Part shown: piece after piece, positions 1-5,000 of the stretch | How the letters are laid out: the number at the start of each line of letters is the position of its first letter | Numbering within the stretch: position 1 is the stretch's first letter | From: Thioalkalivibrio nitratireducens | Lineage (GTDB): Bacteria > Pseudomonadota > Gammaproteobacteria > Ectothiorhodospirales > Ectothiorhodospiraceae | Reading direction: 5' to 3' | Assembly (NCBI GenBank): GCA_011390385.1 | Contig: JAABSN010000177.1 | Location: 1 to 7,017, forward strand | DNA length: 7,017 nucleotides | Made by a program: the position numbers and the translations under genes | Notes under the pieces: generated by a model | What the model was told of the DNA's origin: nothing | The model's database searches: none | The model's input: the letters and a program-made list of their open reading frames with translations, nothing else

Positions 1-507
1 TCTAGTCAAAGCGGGACGGCGATCACGAGTTATCGCCTCGAGCGCGGTTTCAAGGCGCGTCTGTTCTTGTTTGACCGCAATCAGGGCCCGGACAAGTCTT
101 TCATCGCGAAGGAGATCGATGCGCCCGCCGTCAAAAGCTTCCGAGAGACTGGGAACACCGCCGCCGGGCGGATAAGAAATAATGTGCGCATTGGACAGAA
201 AACTGCACTCCAGTCTTGTCAGTGGACGTGGACTTTCTGTTCCAAAGTACATATCGGATATACTGTGCAAAGCATTCATGCGCTCGATACGACGCGCGAT
301 GAAATCTTCAAGCTGGTTCCTCGCCGTATCAACGTCCAGTGCAAGCCGATTCATGAATGCCCGTTCCTGGAGATTCGTCGACCGGACTTCGTTCCAGTTA
401 TTCAACTGAAGCGCGACCAGAACGCCAATAACCACAAGCATGAACTCGATAAAGACCGTCGTCCACTGCTGAGCCTTCAAGGCCGATGCGATACGTCCCA
501 GGATCAT
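1..507 (-). CDS. Single-pass membrane protein C, DUF6090-like, partial (3' end outside window)
   Basis: The frame is open for 169 codons from the ATG at 507-505 to the left edge, so the C-terminus is missing. The protein starts MILGRIASALKAQQW. A hydrophobic helix at about residues 18-35 (core EFMLVVIGVLVALQL) ends in N36-N-W-N-E, the anchor typical of DUF6090-type proteins as I recall them. A charged helical region follows, with R54-L55, then Cys101 and a P-S-L-S-E-A segment. Every anchor position matches protein B without a gap (Q13, W15, T16, F22, V25, V26, G28, V29, Q34, N37-W38-N39), which confirms the start and makes B and C tandem paralogues. The start overlaps the stop of B as ATGA, and a GGAG lies 10 bases upstream inside B. 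The N-terminus is probably cytoplasmic with the rest periplasmic, which is inference. Biochemical function is unknown. Confidence 0.85.
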   Translation of the reverse strand, partial: MILGRIASALKAQQWTTVFIEFMLVVIGVLVALQLNNWNEVRSTNLQERAFMNRLALDVDTARNQLEDFIARRIERMNALHSISDMYFGTESPRPLTRLECSFLSNAHIISYPPGGGVPSLSEAFDGGRIDLLRDERLVRALIAVKQEQTRLETALEAITRDRRPALTR

Positions 508-1259
508 TTTTGATTGGCTCCGTGGTCAATTTGCAGGTGTTCTTCGAGTGCGGCGTGGATGGCTTGGACGCTATCGATCTCCCGGCGCAAAACATAAGCG
601 TAATAACTGTTGAAGTGGCTCACGGCCTCGGTCAGGCTGTTCATGAAGCGCTGGTCTTCACGCATCAAGTCCGGACGGCAGATCACGCCAAGTTCTTCAG
701 ACCTGAGTGTTGCGCTGTTGGCCAGGCGCGTCTGAAAGTAATCAGGGAATTCAACGGTCATATTGAAGTTGTTGGCGGTATAGTGATCGACCAGATTGCG
801 GCTGTTCTCTTGCATCAGCACATAGTCAGTCAATTTTTTTCGCAAGCCTGAATCCTGAATGATGCCGAAGCGTCCGCTTGAAATCAGCTCCTCCAGGCTG
901 GGAAACTGATGCGGAAAGGCAATGATGGTGTGGGTGCTTGCAAGCGCACTGCAGTGGGCAGGGCCCAAGGATGCCGTGCCGCCATCGTCGGCAAAAACGA
1001 TGTCGTAAGCCGCCTGCATCGCGTTGCGCCGAGCGGTCCAGACAATGTCGGTGGAGCCCAGAAAGCCGTTGACGCCGGCCAATGCCTCGTCGTGAAGCCG
1101 TTGCAGATAGACGCGTTCCAGCGCCCGCTCTCCCCGCGCAGCATTCCAGTTGGAGACCTGAATGCCGATGAATACTCCGACCACGACGATGACAAAGTCG
1201 AGCGCAATCGCCGTCCAGTTCTGGGTCTTGACGTGCTCGATGATGCGTCGCAACAGCAT
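504..1259 (-). CDS. Single-pass membrane protein B, DUF6090-like, 251 aa
   Basis: A short amphipathic N-terminus (MLLRRIIEHVKTQNW) leads into one transmembrane helix at about residues 17-35 (core DFVIVVVGVFIGIQV), closed by S-N-W-N-A (37-39 NWN). The remaining roughly 210 residues are predicted soluble and helical. Landmarks are R54-L55, H102-C103, P120-S-L-E-E-L and S128-G-R-F-G-I-I (to 134). The family resembles DUF6090; no catalytic motif is visible and no function is known. The start is well supported: an AGAGGA ribosome site (1267-1272) lies 7 bases upstream, and the N-terminus aligns in register with protein C. B lies 72 bases after the TPR lipoprotein gene, and its stop overlaps the start of C (ATGA), implying co-translation of B and C. 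It may be a membrane-bound scaffold or sensor, but the sequence does not show that. Confidence 0.88.
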   Translation of the reverse strand: MLLRRIIEHVKTQNWTAIALDFVIVVVGVFIGIQVSNWNAARGERALERVYLQRLHDEALAGVNGFLGSTDIVWTARRNAMQAAYDIVFADDGGTASLGPAHCSALASTHTIIAFPHQFPSLEELISSGRFGIIQDSGLRKKLTDYVLMQENSRNLVDHYTANNFNMTVEFPDYFQTRLANSATLRSEELGVICRPDLMREDQRFMNSLTEAVSHFNSYYAYVLRREIDSVQAIHAALEEHLQIDHGANQK

Positions 1260-1279
1260 TATTCAGTCCTCTTGGATCT

Positions 1280-1293
1280 GTCCGCCGGCGGAC
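1280..1293. repeat. 14-base perfect palindrome in the B leader
   Basis: GTCCGCCGGCGGAC is its own reverse complement and sits in the 72-base gap between the TPR lipoprotein gene and gene B, about 20 bases upstream of B's start. It could be an operator half-site pair or the base of a short hairpin in the operon transcript. No T-run follows it on the minus strand, so it does not look like an intrinsic terminator. GC-rich palindromes also arise by chance in DNA of this composition. Confidence 0.4.
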
Positions 1294-1331
1294 TACAGAG
1301 TGCGCAAAGGCCGAGTCCCGACGGGTCCACT

Positions 1332-2147
1332 TCAGTCGAGCTGGCTGCGAAGCCAATCCACCCGGCGCACGGCGATGAGGTGTTTCGGGTCCTTGCTTAC
1401 AGCGCGCTCGGCGGCCTCGAGCGCGCCGCGCAGATCACCCCGGTGCTGAAGCAGCACGGATTCGAGCGCGTCGATCCCCGGGGCGTCGGGGTCGTTGAGT
1501 CGATCGCGGTAGACGGCGGCGAGCTGTGCTGCTCGCTCGTGGTTGCCGCGTTCAGCTTCCAGGCCGGCAGCGAAGCTGGCGAAAAACGGCGCCTGGCGTA
1601 CAGCGGCAGGCACTTCGTCCTCGATCGCCGCGAGTGCCGCGTCAACGCCTTCGGCGTGGTGGATCACCTCGAGACGCTCGGCGTGGCTGTAAGTCTCGCC
1701 GGGGTGCCGGCGTACGAACTCGGCGAAATTTCGCAGCGCGATCGCCGTACGCTCGTCGGCGAGGCCCTCGGGGAGCTTCGTACCCCGATCCCTGGCGTTG
1801 GCGACCCTGAGGCTCATGATGAAGACGTCGAGCAGGAGTCGCGTGTCCGGGTCGACACGTTCATGGCCTTTCTCGATCTGTTCCAGAAGTTGCTCGCGCT
1901 CCTCGACGTCCTGGGTGATCCTGGCGACGAGCGCAGCACCCATGATCCAGTCGGGTTCGGCCTCTAGGGCGGCTCGGAAGGCCTCCTCGGACTCCGTCCA
2001 GCGTCCGGCATCCATGATGTAGGACCAGCCTGCGTTGTAGTAGAAAAGCGCTCGCGGGTTGCTGGCGCCGTAGCTGTGTGTTGCCTGTTTTGCAGCGCAC
2101 GAGACCAGGAGCGCAAGAAAGATTGTGACGGACACCATACGGTTCAT
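1332..2147 (-). CDS. TPR-repeat lipoprotein, 271 aa
   Basis: The N-terminus MNRMVSVTIFLALLVSCAAK is a short lipoprotein signal with lipobox L14-V-S-C17, so the mature protein is probably lipid-anchored from Cys17. The body is almost entirely helical and rich in Ala, Glu and Arg. TPR-like units are visible at about 33-67 (YYNAGWSYIMDAGRWTE, ending in ALEAEPDW), about 186-220 and about 225-260 (LLQHRGDLRGALEAAERAVS). TPR proteins are protein-interaction scaffolds; the partner is unknown, but the neighbouring A, B and C proteins are obvious candidates. The start is fixed by a GAGGAG ribosome site (2156-2161) 8 bases upstream and by an ATGA overlap with the stop of gene A. A hand count of 1441-1500 gives about 68% GC, higher than sampled stretches of its neighbours, which may mean a different origin. 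Confidence 0.85.
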   Translation of the reverse strand: MNRMVSVTIFLALLVSCAAKQATHSYGASNPRALFYYNAGWSYIMDAGRWTESEEAFRAALEAEPDWIMGAALVARITQDVEEREQLLEQIEKGHERVDPDTRLLLDVFIMSLRVANARDRGTKLPEGLADERTAIALRNFAEFVRRHPGETYSHAERLEVIHHAEGVDAALAAIEDEVPAAVRQAPFFASFAAGLEAERGNHERAAQLAAVYRDRLNDPDAPGIDALESVLLQHRGDLRGALEAAERAVSKDPKHLIAVRRVDWLRSQLD

Positions 2148-3004
2148 GGTCGAAACTCCTCGGCCAATGCTTTCCGGAGCGCTTCGGGCTGGAAGAATTG
2201 ATCCTCGGTGAACGAATCTGCTTCGTCGGCCAGCAGCGCGCTGTCCCGGTAAAGCCCAGTGGACCTATCGAGCAGATTCAGAAACAAGGCCGTTTCTGCC
2301 GCTTTCACCTGGGTCAGGATTGCTGCGTTCCAATTATGGAGGTTACGTGTCGCTTGGCGTGTGGTCCCAATTGCAGAGATCAATTCGAAGTCCTGACAGA
2401 CTTGCTTGATATCGAACCGAAGGTTGTCCCAGCGGCAGGCGCTAGATGTCTCGGGAACATCGAAGTAGTAGAAGCGGCGAGCGTAGGCAATCAATGGATG
2501 GACAGCAGCACCGAAAGTCGGCTCGACACGCATTTGGTTGTCGGACGACTGCACGACGATGTTGATGGGGCTTCGGACCTCCGGGTTTTTAATAATGCCG
2601 AACTGGCCCGATGCGCGCAGCCGGTTGATAAGCTGGCGATCAATCACGGCAAATTCGAACTTGCCCAGGTCCCATAATCCTCGGGCAACGGCTGTCCGTT
2701 GGTTCTCGTTGACCTCGCAAGCCTTCAGTGCGCTCAGCAGAACACGTTGGTCAGCCACCTGTCGCGATACCCAGTCATTCGAGCGTTTTAGGTCGGTTGC
2801 CGAACGGCGCATGTCATCGAGAAGGCGCACGACATGTTGTCGTTCCATGGCGCGCCAGTCTTCCGAATCGTCGGGGGCGACCGCGGTAGCCGTCTGCTCG
2901 ATCAGGGTGAGAATTGCCGCCCGATCGACGGCCTGGTTGTGCGCGGTCACGCCAGCCGCGCTTGGCGGGACCATGGCATGTGCCTGTGTCGCGATCCGCT
3001 TCAT
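2144..3004 (-). CDS. Uncharacterised protein A, anchorless paralogue of B/C, 286 aa
   Basis: I chose the ATG at 3004-3002 because it overlaps the stop of the mscS-like gene as ATGA and has an AAAGAG-type site about 9 bases upstream. A GTG at 3037 in the same frame has no ribosome site. The protein (MKRIATQAHAMVPPSAAG...) looks like a relative of B and C: R60-L-L-D-D matches R54-L-H-D-E of B, Cys96 lies where B has Cys103, and S132-G-Q-F-G-I-I-K matches S128-G-R-F-G-I-I-Q. The C-terminal part is helical as in B. Unlike B and C, the first 50 residues contain no transmembrane helix and no N-W-N motif, so this copy may be soluble or held by partners. No catalytic motif is visible and the function is unknown. 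Its stop overlaps the start of the TPR lipoprotein gene, so coupled expression is likely. Confidence 0.8.
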   Translation of the reverse strand: MKRIATQAHAMVPPSAAGVTAHNQAVDRAAILTLIEQTATAVAPDDSEDWRAMERQHVVRLLDDMRRSATDLKRSNDWVSRQVADQRVLLSALKACEVNENQRTAVARGLWDLGKFEFAVIDRQLINRLRASGQFGIIKNPEVRSPINIVVQSSDNQMRVEPTFGAAVHPLIAYARRFYYFDVPETSSACRWDNLRFDIKQVCQDFELISAIGTTRQATRNLHNWNAAILTQVKAAETALFLNLLDRSTGLYRDSALLADEADSFTEDQFFQPEALRKALAEEFRP

Positions 3005-3627
3005 GGTGTGAAACTCTTTCCCAAGGCGTTTCGCCACCGCGCGCGAAACGTGAAGTTAATCACATAATACTCATCCAAGCCGGCGGTGCAAGGCCAATTT
3101 CCACGCGGCACGCGGGGGACGATGCTTGAAATGGGTGGTGGTGAAAGTGCCGGTTGGTCAATGCGGCACAGTTCAACGCATGCTGATCGGCTAGCGGTAT
3201 GGTTGATGATGTTGTCACCCCGGATGTTCTTGTTCGGAACCACCAGCACCTGATTATCAAAGGTGGTAATGGTTCTGGCGACCAGGTTCCTCTTCTTAAC
3301 CACACCTTCTACACCACCGACACAAACATGGTCATCCACATCGTATGGCTGGTAGAACAGAATCATTGCACCAGACGCCAGATTGCTCAGGAAATCCGGG
3401 AGCGCGAAGCCCAGAATGATCCCGGCCACACCGAGTCCGGCAAGCATTGGCGTTACCGAGACACCCAGCGTTGCCAGCGCCACCAGAATGCCGACCAGGA
3501 ATGTGACGATGCCCGACACCGAGATCATTACGTCAACTGACAATTGGGTAATGTTCAACTGCCGGAGTTGAAGCAGCCAACGCAAGAGCAATCGAACGGC
3601 TCGCGCCAGTAACCAGGCAAAGACCAT
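3001..3627 (-). CDS. MscS-family small mechanosensitive channel, damaged at both ends
   Basis: MscS channels open under membrane tension and release solutes on hypo-osmotic shock. The 208-residue product has a partial helix at 1-20, a second at about 34-56, and an excellent TM3 pore helix at 62-92 (AGLGVAGIILGFALPDFLSN). The beta domain follows, with Y95-D-V and V103-G-G-V-E-G-V-V-K, then the hallmark T122-F-D-N-Q-V-L-V-V-P-N-K and G137-D-N-I-I-N-H-T-A-S. After S146 the match to the family fades: the alpha/beta vestibule domain is short, only a piece near LDEYYVINFTFRARW resembles the late strand, and the usual terminal helix is absent. At residue 77 the family's usual Gln next to the pore-helix kink is Pro. 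The ATG has no good ribosome site, and hydrophobic family-like codons continue upstream of it, so the true start is probably lost to a frameshift. It heads the A-TPR-B-C cluster through an ATGA overlap. It may be a pseudogene or a sequencing casualty. Confidence 0.75.
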   Translation of the reverse strand: MVFAWLLARAVRLLLRWLLQLRQLNITQLSVDVMISVSGIVTFLVGILVALATLGVSVTPMLAGLGVAGIILGFALPDFLSNLASGAMILFYQPYDVDDHVCVGGVEGVVKKRNLVARTITTFDNQVLVVPNKNIRGDNIINHTASRSACVELCRIDQPALSPPPISSIVPRVPRGNWPCTAGLDEYYVINFTFRARWRNALGKSFTP

Positions 3628-3656
3628 AATGGCGACGAAAAAACCGCCACGTAAAA

Positions 3657-3863
3657 TCAGGTTCGGGGCGTTTCGCCAGATGCAGCGAGCAACCCCAGCC
3701 TGGGTTCGGGGCCTGGGACGAGCACCGTTTCCACCGAGTCGGACAGCAATGTCACGAGCGCTGCGTCCGCGGCCATCAGGGGCTCAGCGCAGCCCATCAT
3801 CGTGCTCATTCTGCCGGTCGCATCGAGCATGTCCTGGTCGTTGATCAGGAATGCCCCACGCAA
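3657..3863 (-). pseudogene. 68-codon ORF, probable frameshifted N-terminal part of the mscS-like gene
   Basis: The ORF begins at a TTG (3863-3861) placed 10 bases after a perfect AAGGAGG, and reads LRGAFLINDQDMLDATG... to a TGA at 3657-3659. On its own it matches nothing I recognise. The mscS reading frame is open on the same strand from 3783 down and contains R-N-A-P-N-L-I-L-R-G-G-F-F-V-A-I just before the annotated ATG at 3627, which looks like the first membrane helix of a small MscS. The segment LVTLLSDSVETVL (about 3771-3733) in the TTG frame would fit the short pre-helix segment. A net one-base shift at about 3700-3730, in a C- and G-rich stretch, would join the two into one channel gene from 3863 to 3001. 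This is inference; it could instead be a real 68-residue small protein or nothing. Confidence 0.4.
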
Positions 3864-3873
3864 TCCGTTGCAG

Positions 3874-3880
3874 CCTCCTT
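3874..3880 (-). promoter_or_regulatory. Strong Shine-Dalgarno site (AAGGAGG)
   Basis: On the minus strand AAGGAGG stands 10 bases upstream of the TTG at 3863. It is the best ribosome-binding sequence seen in the window and has no other purpose visible on that strand. It is the main reason to think the first gene of the left-hand cluster begins at 3863 and not at the poorly supported ATG at 3627. Confidence 0.5.
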
Positions 3881-3910
3881 CTACATGCAGACGCGACGCG
3901 GCAAAATTGC

Positions 3911-4294
3911 ATGAGCACCAAATTGAATGGCCAAGCCTCCCGCTGGCTCCCCCCCCTGCTGACCCTGATCATCTGCCTGACCCTGGCGGCCTTTGTCACC
4001 GGCTGCGCCTACGGTCCACAGGTTCGTTCCGCTACGGCGCCGGATGTCGATCTTGCCGATGATTTTCGAATCGTGGGCTTTTTTCCGGAGTTGAGCACCG
4101 ACCGCGTCGGGTTTCATACCATCGTGTCGCGCCAACTGGTCTCATCCACGCGGCGCGAGATGGGGGTGCGTGGGTTTACCTACGTCGAAAACTCCGCCGA
4201 GGCGGATCTGCTGATCAACTTTCATAGCGATGTGTCTGAACAGTTCCGGGTACGCAACGCCACAGCCCAACATTGGCGTGGCAGCTCCTTCTGA
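3911..4294 (+). CDS. DUF4136-type lipoprotein, truncated, 127 aa
   Basis: The start at 3911 gives a clean lipoprotein signal: MSTKLNG, then a hydrophobic stretch (LPPLLTLIICLTLAAF) and lipobox V29-T-G-C32. An ATG at 3851 in the same frame would add 20 residues ahead of the signal and has no properly spaced ribosome site; the 3911 ATG also lacks a clear one. The mature part follows the DUF4136 pattern known from many proteobacterial outer-membrane lipoproteins of unknown role: a D-F-R-I-V-G-F-F strand, T-D-R-V-G-F-H-T, the Q-L-V helix, R-R-E-M-G-V-R-G-F-T-Y-V-E, and A-D-L-L-I-N-F-H. Family members usually run about 40-60 residues further to a conserved E-G-T-L strand. Here a TGA at 4292-4294 stops translation after R-G-S-S-F. 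The product is therefore likely incomplete and the gene perhaps inactive. It runs divergently from the mscS cluster. Confidence 0.72.
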   Translation: MSTKLNGQASRWLPPLLTLIICLTLAAFVTGCAYGPQVRSATAPDVDLADDFRIVGFFPELSTDRVGFHTIVSRQLVSSTRREMGVRGFTYVENSAEADLLINFHSDVSEQFRVRNATAQHWRGSSF

Positions 4295-4330
4295 AATCAT
4301 CGACGGGGCTTCTATGACCCATGGGCTGGA
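4295..4330 (+). pseudogene. Post-stop remnant of the DUF4136 gene
   Basis: Directly after the TGA, in the same frame, the codons read N-H-R-R-G-F-Y-D-P-W-A-G. A G-F/Y-Y-D-P-W-like aromatic segment is common at this place in DUF4136 proteins. This suggests a nonsense change (for instance TGG to TGA) in a gene that was once longer. Beyond about 4330 I find no E-G-T-L-type strand in any plus frame, so a further deletion or frameshift is likely. Confidence 0.45.
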
Positions 4331-4629
4331 CATCGTCAATGGCCGGTGCGGTCGTGTTGTCTCAGCCATTGCCGGTCCATAGCTCACCCGAGACCGGAGC
4401 GCGAACTAAAGCGAGTCTGCTGGGGTTCTGGAATACAGGCCAATTCGCTTGATATCCACCAGTCTAGGAAGCGACATGAGCTCGTCGATACGCTGCTAGA
4501 CCGAGCGGATCGCATGCTCCTCGCCAGGTGGGCAATCGAACAGACAGGACCGCGCCCCGTGGCGATCATCGCCACATGGGTCCTGAGCATTCCGTTCGTG
4601 AAACTGCATAGCCAATCGGAGACTAGCTT
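4331..4629. other. Gene-free interval
   Basis: About 300 bases in which I recognise no gene, RNA or repeat. Plus-frame codons from 4346 stay open to 4633, and a minus frame is open over 4384-4770. Both translations are rich in Arg, Ser, Cys and Trp, show no domain and lack a ribosome site, as expected of non-coding DNA. The interval may be decayed sequence following the broken DUF4136 gene. Confidence 0.5.
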
Positions 4630-4845
4630 ATGAACTGCCCGCTCGACAAGGCACTGAGCCGGCGCCTGCGCGCACCGCCATTGATACGAACCACCTCGAT
4701 CTACAGCCCACCGTTTGGGGTGGTCGCCTGGCAGATCTGCTGTCAGCATGAACGATCCTGCGTGGTGCACGCTGAACTGCGATATGCCTGCGGCCGTGAC
4801 AGATCGCCTCGCTCAGAACCCACGCTCAGCATGGCGCTCATATGA
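4630..4845 (+). CDS. Small hypothetical ORF, 71 aa
   Basis: The ATG at 4630 has a GGAG (4618-4621) at good spacing of 8 bases. The product (MNCPLDKALSRRLRAPPLIR...) is basic and Cys-containing with no signal peptide, membrane helix or domain I recognise. Its TGA overlaps the ATG of the next small ORF (ATGA at 4842-4845). The composition looks more like translated non-coding DNA than a conserved protein, so it is listed only because of the ribosome site and the overlap. Confidence 0.2.
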   Translation: MNCPLDKALSRRLRAPPLIRTTSIYSPPFGVVAWQICCQHERSCVVHAELRYACGRDRSPRSEPTLSMALI

Positions 4846-4988
4846 ACGTACTCATTAAGCAGTCTCTGCGCCCAAAGTCATCTTTTGCTAGGCTTGTGAT
4901 CTGTGCAAGCCTGATAAATGCCCCAACCCGAAAGACCAGCCGCATGTCCAAAGGCTCCGTAGTCGTGCCTTTGGCCCGCCCGCTCTGA
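4842..4988 (+). CDS. Small hypothetical ORF upstream of the antiporter, 48 aa
   Basis: The product reads MNVLIKQSLRPKSSFARLVI, then continues to a TGA at 4986-4988. It is basic with one weakly hydrophobic patch (FARLVICASLI) and no recognised domain. The stop lies 12 bases before the antiporter start, so it could act as a leader ORF coupled to that gene. It may equally be chance: a minus-strand frame is open over the same bases, and nothing favours either as coding. Confidence 0.2.
   Translation: MNVLIKQSLRPKSSFARLVICASLINAPTRKTSRMSKGSVVVPLARPL
4948..4974 (+). promoter_or_regulatory. Hairpin in the antiporter leader
   Basis: CCAAAGGC (4948-4955) and GCCTTTGG (4967-4974) form a perfect 8-base stem around an 11-base loop, ending 26 bases before the antiporter start codon. 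No T-run follows, so it is not a standard intrinsic terminator. It could affect mRNA stability or translation of the antiporter. The role is inferred from position only. Confidence 0.35.
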
Positions 4989-5000
4989 GTCTGCCTGAGG

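Noticed and set aside
67..513. 148-codon plus-strand ORF at the left edge
   Set aside because: It is antisense to gene C, whose anchor matches gene B residue by residue. The plus-strand translation has no family resemblance.
826..1356. 176-codon minus-strand ORF overlapping the start of gene B
   Set aside because: It is an out-of-frame reading of gene B, rich in Arg and His, with no recognisable domain.
909..1967. 352-codon plus-strand ORF spanning genes B and the TPR lipoprotein
   Set aside because: It lies antisense to two genes with clear signals (membrane anchor with N-W-N, lipobox, TPR units, ribosome sites). Its own translation shows no domain or signal and it has no ribosome site. 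Long antisense frames are expected in GC-rich coding DNA.
4885..4920. Possible sigma70 promoter before the antiporter (TTGTGA and TAAATG)
   Set aside because: The spacing is only 15 bases and both boxes are poor matches, which is too weak to list as a promoter.
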